Source: Eunapius fragilis
Lineage: Eukaryota > Porifera > Demospongiae > Spongillida > Spongillidae
Assembly: GCA_963681505.1 (NCBI GenBank)
Contig: OY811990.1
Location: 5,324,708-5,388,707 of the forward strand
Length of the DNA stretch: 64,000 nt
Reading direction: 5' to 3'
Below the pieces are notes generated by a model. The model was not told the DNA's origin and searched no databases. It saw nothing but the letters and a program-made list of their open reading frames with translations. The stretch's first letter is position 1. Every line of letters begins with the position of its first letter. Both the position numbers and the translations under genes were made by a program. Shown here piece by piece: positions 38,701 through 48,559 of the stretch.

Positions 38701-41700
38701 TTCCTTTACTGTAACATTCCTTAAATTACGACCCTTTGATCTTCGTGCATCATTGGACTGTTTTTTTTTTCTTCATTTTTCATTTCACATCCACTATAGT
38801 TCATAAGTGATCCCCTTGGGAGCATATTGATTGCCATATTGATTGCCGCACTTTCAATCTTATTAACATCTGTATAATTCTGCAGTACATGTATACTACA
38901 TTGCTGGTCAATCCGACAGAATATGGTCTCCAACACAACGTATTTATACAGGTGAATATTTATGTGTTTATTATTTTCGTATTCCTATTACACTTACTTG
39001 TATGACTTAGCATAAATTTGATGAGTTACACATGTGTATCCATAAATATGCATAATAGACATAGTAAAGGATCATGCCATACTACAATATATAACCCTAT
39101 AGACCCATGCAGACCGTGAACATCATTAACAAACATGCACCGCGCTAGCGAGACTTCCGACGATAGTTTGATTTAAATCTCCTTCTCCTTCTCCTTCTCC
39201 TTCTCCTTCTCCTTCTCCTTCTCCTTCTCCTTCTCCTTCTCCTTCTCCTTCTCCTTCTCCTTCATCTCCTTTTCCTTCTCCTTCTCCTTCTCCTTCTCCT
39301 CCTTCTCCTTCTCCGTCTCCTTCTCCTTCTCCTTCTCCTTCTCCTCCTCCTCCTCCTCCTTCTCCTTCTCCTTCTCCTTCTCCTTCTCCTTCTCCTTCTC
39401 CTCCTCCTTCTCCTTCTCCTCCTCCTCCTCCTTCTCCTTCTCCTCCTCCTTCTCCTTCTCCTCCTCCTCCTTCTCCTTCTCCTCCTCCTTCTCCTTCTCC
39501 TCCTCCTCCTTCTCCTTCTCCTTCTCCTTCTCCTTCTCCTTCTCCTTCTCCTTCTCCTTCTCCTTCTCCATCTCCTCCTTCTCCTTCTCCTTCTCCTTCT
39601 CCTCCTCCTTCTCCTTCTCCTCCTCCTTCTCCTTCTCCATCTCCTCCTTCTCCTTCTCCTTCTCCTTCTCCTTCTCCTTCTCCTTCTCCTTCTCCTCCTC
39701 CTTCTCCTTCTCCTCCTCCTTCTCCTTCTCCTCCTCCTCCTCTCTCTCCTCCTCCTTCTCCTTCTCCTCCTCCTTCTCCTTCTCCTCCTCCTCCTCCTTC
39801 TCCTTCTCCTCCTCCTCCTCCTCTCTCTCCTCCTCCTTTCGTATATCCATAAATTGTGACGTTAATGTTGGAATATTCTGAAGCAGTCAGATTCCTTAAT
39901 TGTAAAAATGCCGTAAAAGATGTATGTTATTAGAAATCTATTTGCGCATGCACAGACATACTATTGTCAGCTCAGAGATAGTTGGCAAATTAGTATTTCT
40001 CCATGTCAATAATTGATCAGTAAAGAAGAAACTAATGCCTAAGTATGCGGGCTTCCCCCCAGCCCCTCCGCTAGATGGCCGTATACTCCTGATCAGCTGT
40101 ACTTTCACGAGCATGGAATCCCTCTCCCCCTCCTTAAGTTGCATTGGGTGTAGCCCGACCTTGCGTATTCACTATTAATTACGCTCGCAACTTGATGCTG
40201 CTATTGTCGTGAGGATTTGCATGAGCATTTTGTGTAATAACAACGCCAGCATCCTCTCTGTTGGTCACACTGGAACTTGCTTGATGTACATGCAACTCGA
40301 AGAGATATCCATACGTAGGTCCATCTCCTCGTAGAAGCATGTACATAGGTACCCCCACCCCCCAGTGGCCTTGTGGCACACCCGCTGCAGGGGGGGGGGG
40401 GGGGGGGGGGGAGTGGGGGGCAAAAGTGTATAAAGGCCCGGGACAAACAAGAATACAGGGATACCCACGTTACAATGCAAGCACATTATGGTAACACTTC
40501 GAAAGTATAAATACCAGCACAAGATCCCTTTATGTTCCCAATTTTCAGAATGCACATCCCTCGACTATACTGATATATCTCAGCATATCAGGTATAGAAT
40601 GCAAAATGGAAGCTTTTGCTGTAATTTATTTGTCAACTGCATGGGTTCATGTAGGCTAACACTGTTAATCCTCTTCGTATTGACAAATTGAACATTATTG
40701 GCAATTCAATTCTGTGGCATGTTCCTTTTTCAAATTGTTTTTTCTGCAGCTGCGAACATTGAGTGAGTATGATGTATGGAGTGAGTGGAGTGTTCCCACA
40801 AATATAACATTGTTCGATACTACTGCTGTTTGCTCAAGGAATACAATGATGTCACCACGCAATACAGGTAATAGCATAGCTGAGTTGTATGTGTAAGTAT
40901 CCATTATATGTACCAGCATTTTACAATACACAAATTCCTAAGACTGCCACTTGATTGCATTTGTGGAGGTTCTGAGTGAGAAATACACTTAGAAAGTAAT
41001 TAGCTGCTGAGACTATAATGCATATTGCATGCCCCTGTTGTTTTAATGAATCTTAATAATTGATCACTTGAAGTGTGGTAACATATCTTCAAGATAGCTT
41101 GACCTTTGAACTTTTCATCATTTTGCTTAAATGCTGTGTGTTGGTTAGTTAACTTTTCCATACTTTATTTTAAATGGTTATGACAGCCAGCATGAATATG
41201 TAGGTATACTTCAGCACAACATGAATATCAAAATTTGTGGGTTGATCCCACAACAGGCTCCCAGAGTGAATTCATATTCTATGTTATTAATATTCATATC
41301 TATGTTATTAATATGATCTGATACATTACTTTGTCTCATCTATTTCAGAGAATTTCATCTATCCGATGGTCGCAGTGGTTATGGTACTTCTATTATCAAT
41401 TATTATTGCAGTAGCAACCACAGTATTTCTCAAAAGAAGGAAACATGCTATAGAGTCTGAAATGGTATTTAATTTATTTTCCATACTCGTCAAAGATTTG
41501 ATTTCACTCATATGATGTGGAGATTGGTGCTTAATGGTGTTATATCTGTTCAAATACTATGCTATGTGGGGTGTTAACACTGTGTGCTGATTCAATTTAA
41601 GTTATGTAGCAGACTGTTTTATGTAATAAACAGTTTTGAGATGTTATTGAAGTTTTCGCTACCACAGATCAACATGGCCAACATTATCAGGGGTGGTGAG

Positions 41701-44700
41701 GTGGTGAGGTGTGGGGGTGAGGTGGTGGTGAGGTGGTGAGGTGTGGGGGTGAGGTGGGGGACTTAATTGTTGTCTCATCAGTAGAATGAGAAACCTAAAA
41801 ACACGTCCATGTGCATTATATATAAATATATGAGACAAATAAGTTTTGTAGTGTATATGTATATCTTCACAACCGTGCAATGCTTTCCTTTCAAACCTCG
41901 TACACATGCTCGACCCACTGTCTTTGACAACGTAACAAGCCTCAACCATAAGACCCGCAAATGTTGAAACGTGTACCTTCATCCAAAGGACCATTTTATT
42001 TTACGTAGTGCAAATAGTTAACCCAAAATTAATAGGATTGATTGGGCTGAGATAAGCAAACATTAATTCTTCAGTTCACTTTGTGTTGGTTTTGGTATAA
42101 AAATTTCATCCTTGACCATGTGTTAAATATTTAGAGGAAGTACATGTAGCTCCTCATGGGTGGAGAGATGAACATTAAACTGATGCCATGTCCATGAGAT
42201 TTAATGTGCACATATACACGGATACATTATGAGATATTATTATTCATATTCACTTTAACTACTCCATTAACCGTCCATCTTTCTATTCCTCCTCACAACA
42301 AGAGATGGGGGGGGGTAGGAATTCTTATCCTAAGACTGTTGATTCAACTGTTCCTTTCTTTGCCATAATTAGAGCAACTTGGGTGGAAGGACTCTCCAGG
42401 ACCTTCTGTGTGAGAAGGTCACCATAGATTACTGGGAGGTGGATCCTAAGGACGTGGTGGTATTTCAGGACCAGAAGCTGGGTGAGGGGGCCTATGGAGA
42501 TGTCTACAAGGGAACAGTCAATGGACGATGCCTGTCTAAGAATCCATTGCTATCCTCATCAGTTAAGGAGTCAGTTTGTTTCCCTGTTGCAATCAAAGTC
42601 GTCAAATGTAAGATACATTTTTCATGATGTACACTGTATGTGCGCTGCGTGTTTCCCAAGCAACTGTTTGTTTAGTTTGTGACATCCCAGCAATACCACA
42701 CCCATACTAGCATTTGCCCTTGTTTGCTTATATTCATTGTAACATCTAATGATATCTTTCAGCCACAGCCCAGGGCAAGGAGAAGCAGGACTTCTTGAAT
42801 GAGATAGAGCTGATGAAGAAGGTCACCTCTGGTAACATCCACATTGTCAACTTGATAGGATGTGTGACCAGTTCAGAGCCAAGGTGCCTGATGAGTGAGC
42901 TGGTCACCTACGGAAGTCTGCTGTCGTACTTGAGGACCCACCAGAAGAAGGTCAGTAATATGGTACTACATCACTTCAATGTATGGTCAGTAGCCGGTAC
43001 CTTTACTGAGGAAGGGTGTGGAGAGCTTTATGTCCTCCTTTCCACCACCCATGAGATGATTCATTAGAATTTATTTAAAATGTTCGTTTCATAATGCATA
43101 GCAGCGGACCACACATGCTAAATATGTATGACTGCCATTTCAACACGTACAAGGCATTCATAAATTGAACTAACTTCTCATCTCGTAAACAAGCCCGTAG
43201 GCTGGTATGCCAAGGAGGGGGGGGGGAGGCTCCTTCCTCATGCAGCTCTATAACATATGACACCTCCTCCCTCCCTGTCACCACATAACTTTAACAATGG
43301 GGGCCATACATATACATTTAGAGGGGTGGATCCACACGCCCTCTTGGAAGAACCTACAGAGAGGAAAATCCTGTGGCAGTTCCACTTCAGCTTGTGTTTT
43401 GTCCAGTTCTGTTCTCAATCATGATGGACTTTCCATATTTACTCCTGCATGGACATATTATCTCCCTCCCCATGCCTCTCAATACCGGTACCTGGACTAG
43501 GTTAAAGCTCATTGAGCATGCTATCACACTAACACACAACACAATTACACAACTACATAGGGACACAAAGAACGGGGGTTGTTGCTATATGCCCAGCTGT
43601 TTAGTGAATCCTTAACATAGCCATCTTGGGCTACAACAACCATGCCACTTTGAATGATCTGCAAGGTACCCCTGTAAGGTACCCCTGTAAGGTACCCCTG
43701 TAAGGTACCCCTGTAAGGTACCCCTGTACAGTACCCCTGTAAGGTACCCCTGCAAGGTACCCATGTAAGGTACCCCTGTAAGGTACCCCTGCAAGGTACC
43801 CCTGTAAGGTACCCCTGCAAGGTACCCCTGTAAGGTACCCCTGCAAGGTACCCCTGTAAGGTACCCCTGTAAGGTACACCTGTAAGGTACCCCTGTAAGG
43901 TACCCCTGTAAGGTACCCCTGTAAGGTACACCTGTAAGGTACCCCTGTAAGGTACCCCTGTAAGGTACCCCTGTAAGGTACCCCTGTAAGGTACCCCTGT
44001 AAGGTACCCCTGTAAGGTACCCCTGTAAGGTACCCCTGTAAGGTAACCCCTGTAAGGTAACCCCTGTAAGGTACCCCTGTAAGGTACCCCTGTAAGGTAC
44101 CCCTGTAAGGTACCCCTGTAAGGTACCCCTACATTTGCAGCTGCTGTGCATGGCCCCACCCACCCAAACATTATGCATACCCAAAGCTTTAGGGTCATAA
44201 CCCAACTGGAAGATCTTGTTCAACAGCAATTCCCTTAACCTTGTAACTGAAGGCTTCCAGTTTTTCTTTAAAAAAACTCTCTGTTAATGTACAGCACCAG
44301 GTGCAGCTCCTGTGCTAGGAAGCTTGGCATTCCTTGTCTTGTGTCAGCCCAGGTCTTTCATCACTGGTATGGCTTGCTCCCAGATACTTCTTAGTGTTGC
44401 TGTCTGCCTTGCTGCTCAGCACAGATGCTGGTAGTGCCCTTGCTAGCCTCTGCAACTCAGGGTCCTCAGGATTACTTAGCATTGGCCAAGCTCCTGACGA
44501 GAATACATGGAGAAATAAGATGCATGTATCAAACAACATTTTCACTCACTACCATACACTGTAGCCACACACCACAGCCACTGAGGCTTGACGTAAGCTA
44601 CACCAACACCATGCAAGTACCGCCATTGCTGAGGTGTGTGGGGGTACAACACATAGCCGCCAAGGCTATAAGCTTGATAAAAATGCTGCCCTGCGAGTCT

Positions 44701-46638
44701 GACACAACTCTTATGCTTGCATGGATGGTCCTTCAAGGTACACAATTGTGAACACATTTTGCATAGCATCATGTGCAATTAGCAGAATGCTAATGGTTAG
44801 ATTTTATTGTTTTTCCAACAGGGAGCCCAGAAGATGTCAGAACTATCAAGTGTGACTATTACCATCAGTGGCAGCGTTATGGGTGGTGGAACAAGTGTCC
44901 AGGACATTGAAGCTGCCCCTTACCTAGTGAGGACATTTGATGGGTGGATGTTGTTGCTTTTTAAAGTAAATGCATGTGCGGTCATTTGTATGTACATGTA
45001 TGTGTGGTCATTTGTACATGTGTGTGTGGTCATTTGTGTGCCTTCTTCTGCGTGCACAATTAAGTATGGTATTTCCTGTAGGAGGCAAGCAATGAGTACT
45101 CTCATTTAGATGAAGATGGCCTTGGACCCCTGGAGGAGAAGGACCTCATTGACTTTGCTTATCAGATAGCTGATGGAATGGTGAGGCCTTATGGGCGGAA
45201 GAGTATGGAGGGAAGGGTGGGTCTTATGGGCGGGAAGGTATGGAGGGAAGAGTGAGGCCTTATGGAAAGGATAGACCTTCACATCTCTCACATGTTACAT
45301 TGCATGTATGTGGATGTTTGTGATGGTCCGCAATAACCATATTTTCAGTTTCAATGTATATTTCCTGTCTTCGTATAGCAACACTTGGCAAGTCTCAATA
45401 TTGTCCATCGTGACCTTGCCTGTCGCAACATTTTGATTGGAGAAAAAAAAACATTGAAGATCACAGACTTTGGTCTTTCCCGAGAGGTTGAAGAGGTTTA
45501 TGAGGTGAAGGTGAAGAGGAAGTTACCATGGAGATGGATGGCCATAGAGTCCCTGGAGCGAAGGATCTTCACCACATCCTCTGATGTGTGGTCATTTGGA
45601 ATCACTCTGTGGGAGATAAGCACCTTTGGTATGAATCCGGCTGTTGTGTGACCAGACACTACATAGTTTGATTTTGTTGTAGGGGGGTTTCCCTATCCAT
45701 CAATATCAAATGCTGAACTCCTGAAGAGGCTGAAGATGGGCTATCGTATGGAGAAACCTGAAAACTGTTCAAACGAAGTGTGAGTAGACTTTTATGCTGG
45801 GGGCGGGGTTTAGGAGTATATAAAGATTACAGGGTGGTCAATTATAAAAACCTTCCCTCGATATATGGACCAACCCAATTAATGGAACAAAACAGAAGAT
45901 GAACTGCCATACTGCTAAAAGAATTTCTAAATACCTCTGCAACTTGCCATTGCTGCTATATAAAAATTTACGCTACATGGGGCTAGGTTCATATACTTAC
46001 CTCTGATGGGCAGATGAATGTTTCAATAAGTCTGTGTTGAAATTACCGCAACGATTCTGAATTATTATTTTCTAATTATGCATGATCACGTTAATTCCTA
46101 GTTGTGTACAAAGCGCATCGCACATTCTCCAGTTTTCGATCGCGGCATGGCACTTGTAACCCTTCAAAGTAAATTTGCATGTATCATTTTTTTTACCCCG
46201 GGTAGCTATATCATCATGTTGGAGTGTTGGAGTGAAGACCCACATGGCCGACCATCCTTTACCCACCTCAAGTCCAAGTTTGAACTGATGCTCCAGCTAT
46301 CAGCATCAAACATGGACGAGCCATACATCGAAATGTCACTGGACACTGACCAGTATTTGTCCATCCCCGACGGCATAGAGGAAGACGATGATCCAAATAA
46401 GGGCGTGTTCACAAAACCCATCACACCAACCCAGGCTGCCACCCAACCCCTTACACCAGTGAGCCCCATGGCTTCAGAAGACACTTCTACTAACGTGGAT
46501 CAGAGACAACAGGAGGGAAGCAGTCATGGTGTGTGCCTTGCAAGTATGGGCACCAATAACCCATACATTGTCTGCCCACGGCCATCAAGTACATTGAATG
46601 CTTGTGTTGATGACCACCCGGAAGAGTCTAAGTTGTAA
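19319..46638 (+). CDS. Receptor tyrosine kinase with Cys-rich and fibronectin-III-like ectodomain
   Basis: Twenty-two exons: 19319-19801, 29066-29128, 29189-29275, 29415-29720, 31107-31233, 31363-31536, 32322-32398, 32466-32534, 33502-33574, 33648-33838, 33901-33969, 34181-34459, 38886-38951, 40549-40620, 40750-40867, 41349-41464, 42373-42607, 42763-42950, 45082-45180, 45379-45628, 45683-45779, 46206-46638. Phases are consistent over 1223 codons plus TAA; an in-frame TAA precedes the ATG. A signal peptide ([16 protein letters not shown]), a Ser/Thr-rich stretch and a Cys-rich region (about 150-220) lead to fibronectin-III-like modules ending in WSEWS. One transmembrane helix follows (about 757-780, then KRRK). 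The kinase has LGEGAYG (826-832), VAIK (Lys about 865), HRDLACRN (Asp about 976), DFG (Asp about 994) and [11 protein letters not shown], so it should be active on tyrosine. Tail tyrosines lie in EPYIEM, DQYLSI and NPYIV. Exons 13 and 14 and the 9.3 kb first intron are least certain. The ligand is unknown. Confidence 0.82.
20165..20242. repeat. Short hairpin repeat, GTTGGGCGTAGCCCGACC family
   Basis: The arms GTTGGGCGTAGCCCGACC and GGTCGGGCTATGCTGCCCAA flank a loop of about 30 bases containing TTCGCGTATTCC. Related words recur at about 40144 (GGGTGTAGCCCGACCTTGCG) and 56578 (AGTTGGGCGTGGCCCACC). Confidence 0.65.
20615..20682. repeat. (CA)n microsatellite
   Basis: A run of over 30 CA units lies in RTK intron 1. 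It resumes at about 20870 beyond an inserted MITE. Confidence 0.9.
20683..20869. mobile_element. 187-bp MITE with CAGTGGCGTGGTGGC termini
   Basis: The left end CAGTGGCGTGGTGGC matches the reverse complement of the right end GCCACCACGCCACTG exactly. It is inserted in a CA microsatellite, so the target duplication cannot be read. The CAGTGGCG start is common among hAT-like MITEs; the superfamily is an inference. No coding capacity. Confidence 0.75.
21491..21740 (+). mobile_element. MITE copy 1, GGGACAGTGTCCAGCAGAAT family
   Basis: A 250-bp non-coding element with terminal inverted repeats: GGGACAGTGTCCAGCAGAAT then CACCCTT on the left, mirrored by AAGGGTG then ATTCTGCTGGACACTGTCCC on the right. 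It lies in AT-rich sequence (a TA microsatellite precedes it). Three more copies are present in this window. Confidence 0.88.
21763..26808 (-). mobile_element. MITE copy 2 of the same family, split by a 4.8 kb palindromic element
   Basis: The first 17 bases (21763-21779) and the remainder (26570-26808) of one MITE in the opposite orientation to copy 1 are separated by an inserted inverted-repeat element. CAGCAG occurs on both sides of the insertion (21774-21779 and 26570-26575). Confidence 0.82.
21780..26569. mobile_element. 4.8 kb foldback-like element with inverted arms of about 2 kb
   Basis: The left arm (21780 to about 23752) and right arm (about 24293 to 26569) are near-perfect inverted copies starting TATGGAACGCGGACGCTGCC. 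The spacer is about 540 bp. Each arm holds a minisatellite of CCCACACCAGTGTTACTATT type in opposite sense, about 260 bp on the left (23020-23285) and 500 bp on the right (24895-25395), which explains most of the arm length difference. Homopolymer runs (28 C at 23692, 27 G at 24329) sit symmetrically near the inner ends. CAGCAG is duplicated at the outer ends (6 bp). Terminal inverted repeats plus a target duplication indicate a transposed element. No transposase frame was found. The spacer has one short coding-like stretch on the minus strand (about 24110-24250) with no firm family. Confidence 0.8.
26838..27065 (-). mobile_element. MITE copy 3 of the GGGACAGTGTCC family
   Basis: An older, more diverged copy next to copy 2 in the same orientation. 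It starts GGGACAGTGTCTAGCAAAAT and ends ACTGTTCCCC. Confidence 0.75.
27066..29065. other. Distal part of RTK intron 1
   Basis: AT-rich intronic sequence with no supported exon, RNA gene or repeat. It ends in the acceptor TGTGCTTGCAG at 29065. Confidence 0.45.
29284..29372 (+). repeat. Short TGTATGACATCATTGT tandem repeat
   Basis: About five copies of a 16-bp unit lie in the small intron between RTK exons 3 and 4. Confidence 0.8.
29868..30770. mobile_element. Inverted-repeat element with TTCTAGAAC-rich arms, containing MITE copy 4
   Basis: Sequence at about 29868-29950 (CCTGGCTGGTTCTAGAACCA and others) is a diverged inverted copy of about 30660-30770 (TTTCTAGAACCAGCCAGGAT). Both arms repeat TTCTAGAAC words. 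The interior is non-coding and holds a nested MITE (30194-30425). Exact ends were not resolved. Confidence 0.5.
30194..30425 (+). mobile_element. MITE copy 4 of the GGGACAGTGTCC family
   Basis: A diverged copy in the orientation of copy 1, with termini GGAACACTGTCCAGCAATAT and TGGCCACAGTCCC. It is nested in the inverted-repeat element above. Confidence 0.78.
34630..38300 (+). repeat. 3.7 kb minisatellite with a 32-bp unit
   Basis: Roughly 114 tandem copies of a 32-bp unit: GTGATGATGTGATGAGATGT followed by ATAAGACTAGTA. A few recurrent variants (ATATAACTAG, GTGCTGAG, GACTTGTAG, CTGTGATG) are ordered in longer blocks. The same variant strings reappear about 1.1-1.2 kb apart (for example 36027-36090 and 37207-37270), so a higher-order repeat exists. 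It fills RTK intron 12. Confidence 0.95.
39178..39838. repeat. Pyrimidine/purine strand-asymmetric tract, (CTCCTT)n
   Basis: About 660 bp consist almost wholly of C and T on the plus strand in CTTCTC and CTC units, with only a few A or G interruptions. It lies in RTK intron 13. The minus strand reads as an open Glu/Lys frame, which is an artefact of the repeat. Mirror-symmetric stretches could form triplex DNA. Confidence 0.9.
43590..44520 (-). pseudogene. Tyrosine-recombinase-like relic, broken
   Basis: In RTK intron 18, opposite to the host gene. Two recognisable pieces remain: an N-terminal core-binding-like piece ([25 protein letters not shown]; about 44390-44510) and a catalytic-region piece ([15 protein letters not shown], then TAAANVGVP; about 44140-44230). 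The latter resembles the block reading HSLRSGGATAAANAGVP in animal tyrosine recombinases. A GYVKDS-like end lies near 43610. The middle is missing and several breaks are present. A 13-bp minisatellite has expanded inside the catalytic piece. Whether it came from a Crypton, a DIRS-type element or another recombinase carrier cannot be told. Confidence 0.62.
43668..44127. repeat. 13-bp AAGGTACCCCTGT minisatellite
   Basis: About 36 tandem copies, each with a KpnI-type GGTACC, and with ACAC, CTGC and AACC variants. On the minus strand it reads as an endless [13 protein letters not shown] pattern and is flanked by recombinase-like sequence on both sides. Confidence 0.93.
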
Positions 46639-46902
46639 TTATGTTGTTGAATTGTTTCATTTCAAGTAATTTTAAGCATATAAATATAACTACTATTGCC
46701 TATGCCAACTTTATGTTTTTACTACTTGTTTCATGAGTTTGATTTCTTCATGAGATGAGAGATAGTAACTAGGCTGTTCACCATTAGCGATGTTATTCAT
46801 CATTCTCACATCCTCCCACCTCCTGCCAATAACCAGCCGCACCGTTTTGACACATCCGGAACCAAGCAATTAGTACGATAACTACTAGCTTTTACGCACA
46901 CC
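46639..46902. other. 3' flank of the RTK gene
   Basis: AT-rich sequence up to the next transposon. There is no clear canonical polyadenylation hexamer and no gene. Confidence 0.4.
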
Positions 46903-47733
46903 CGTATAGACCTTATTCGACCACAATTATGAATAAATTATTGCGTGACTTGCATGTGACATGATCGATTGTTTATTGAGAAAGGCGTCGCCGTTATTAA
47001 GTATGGCTGAACAATCGGATGCGTTTAAGCAGCTTGATGCAGTCGGGAAGTCACGCTATAATGAGAAACTTGGTATGCTAGGCATAACAACAGATCCGTA
47101 CATGACTCCAAAAGATGCTTGGGACTACAACCCCTCTCGTTGGCCTGACGTGTCGTTTCCCGACATTTGTGTGTATTTCATTCATACTCCTTCTCTATGA
47201 CGGGTATACGAAGGGTTCAAAACATAATCTCCCAGTGCAGAAACCGTCGTAGAATACACCGAGCGAATTTAAAAAACATACATGTCTGAAGGAATGAAGC
47301 TAGCCTTACACAAACCATACTATATTAAATTAAGTGTTTTGAACGATAAGTCACTAAGTTCTTACAGGCCATTCAGCAAAAACACATCTCCCAGTGCGTA
47401 ATGGTGCGCTACGTACAAATTCAGTAACACAGTACCTCTAATGTGTACATGAAGCAACGTAGCCTTACACAAAGCCTTTGTGCGCCATTTATAATAATTT
47501 TTCCCGCGTAACAGAGTTCAAAAGTCAAACAACATCGACTACTGGGAATTTTGTAATGGTACAACCATTTTTATGACATAAAGGCATAGCAAAAAAAAAT
47601 ACAGCTTTACTTACAACAAAAACTGTCGCACAAACGAATTTCACTCGTCGATGTCACGTGACTTAATTGGTCAATATTGCTACAAGCGCGTGACATTTAT
47701 ATATTCATATTGCGGTCGAATAAGGTCTATACG
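46903..47733 (+). mobile_element. 0.83 kb TIR element carrying a coding fragment
   Basis: The left end CGTATAGACCTTATTCGACC is repeated inverted at the right end (GGTCGAATAAGGTCTATACG), with similarity running about 30 bp. Inside, 46961-47200 (from ATG at 47002) encodes a 64-residue piece with RYNEKL, DPYM, WDYNPSRWPDV and DICVYFIHTPS. This matches the start of a widespread uncharacterised animal family (pattern WP.V...DI..YL...S.YT), often linked to SWIM/YqaJ-like proteins. The frame stops where the family would continue. It may be a captured exon or a remnant of an element-borne gene. No target duplication was identified. Confidence 0.6.
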
Positions 47734-47789
47734 TAGTCTGTGGCAAAAATATATAATTCCATCAGACCCCTATTCCCAGGGTTGTGTAT

Positions 47790-48200
47790 CAGGATTCCCA
47801 CGCTAATTGACCCTTTCTGAACACTCACAACTAGTTACTGGCAGAGTAGCCGATGTGACAAGGATTGCATAAATGTTTGGAAAGTAATCCTTGTTAACAA
47901 TACTTAGAGGCTTTGTAGGCGTATCAAGCTGTTTTGCTTTGACAGTTTCAGTTTTCCGTTTCGTTCGCCATAAATCCAGCTCAGTATATGTAATTGCCTT
48001 AGCTGATCGAAGGACATCCATATATAGCTGTAAAACCTCTTTGAAATGACTTGAATTAAACTGAACAGAATTCAGAAGGCAGAATTTGTGCTAACTCTCC
48101 AACAATGCCTGCTGCTGCTTCTTCAAAACGATTGTCAAGCTCAGTAATTAAATGGTCCAGCATTGGAATAGTTAATGTTCGTCGGTAATACAGCTCAGGC
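47790..48200 (-). pseudogene. hAT transposase C-terminal relic (P52rIPK/ZMYM-like)
   Basis: The minus strand reads LTIPMLDHLITELDNRF and then, after an in-frame stop near 48070, YFPNIYAILVTSATLPVTS followed by CECSERVN. This is the end of the RNase H-like domain and the dimerisation region (consensus FP.L..L....LPVS.A..ERSFS) of hAT transposases. N-terminal zinc finger and catalytic parts are absent. It is clearly dead, with at least one stop and a truncation at both ends. Confidence 0.7.
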
Positions 48201-48235
48201 TAGCATTAACTGCAGGGGTATTTGACCGATAGAGT

Positions 48236-48550
48236 TGGTGTCTTGCTCTTCACACTGCTATGGTTCCTGCTGCTTAATAATTAACGCAGTGCCGTTGTGC
48301 ACCCGAAGCCTCAACAGGATCACCAGTGGCAACTGCTGGATGAAGCGCCCCTTCGGGTACTTCCAAAGAAGACGTTAATGATAAGATTCCTTTCGTAAGA
48401 CACTGACTTGGGCATGAGTCTTCTTCATTGGGCAAATGACACAAATCCACGGGCCGGGAACAATTGTGTCTTGCTCTTCACACTGCTGTGGTTCCTGCTG
48501 CTCAGTAATTAACGCAACGCCATTGTGTGCACCCGAAGCCTCACCATGAC
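48236..48550. repeat. Duplicated segment of about 85 bp, TGTCTTGCTCTTCACACTGC
   Basis: Sequence 48238-48320 recurs at 48468-48550 (TGGTTCCTGCTGCT, AATTAACGCA, GCACCCGAAGCCTCA) with about 90 percent identity by eye. It may belong to the degraded hAT element. Confidence 0.6.
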
Positions 48551-48559
48551 CAACAGCTG

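Noticed and set aside
39173-39850. 225-codon minus-strand Glu/Lys protein
   Set aside because: Pure translation of the (CTCCTT)n tract inside a receptor intron.
43545-44229. Minus-strand frames of about 200 codons with a [13 protein letters not shown] repeat
   Set aside because: Translation of the AAGGTACCCCTGT minisatellite; only the flanking recombinase-like pieces are meaningful, as a relic.
44821-44964. Possible extra in-frame exon (48 codons, phase 0) between kinase exons 18 and 19
   Set aside because: It has a good acceptor and donor, but adds an insert with no kinase counterpart where exons 18 and 19 already join smoothly. It could be a cassette exon; transcripts would settle it.
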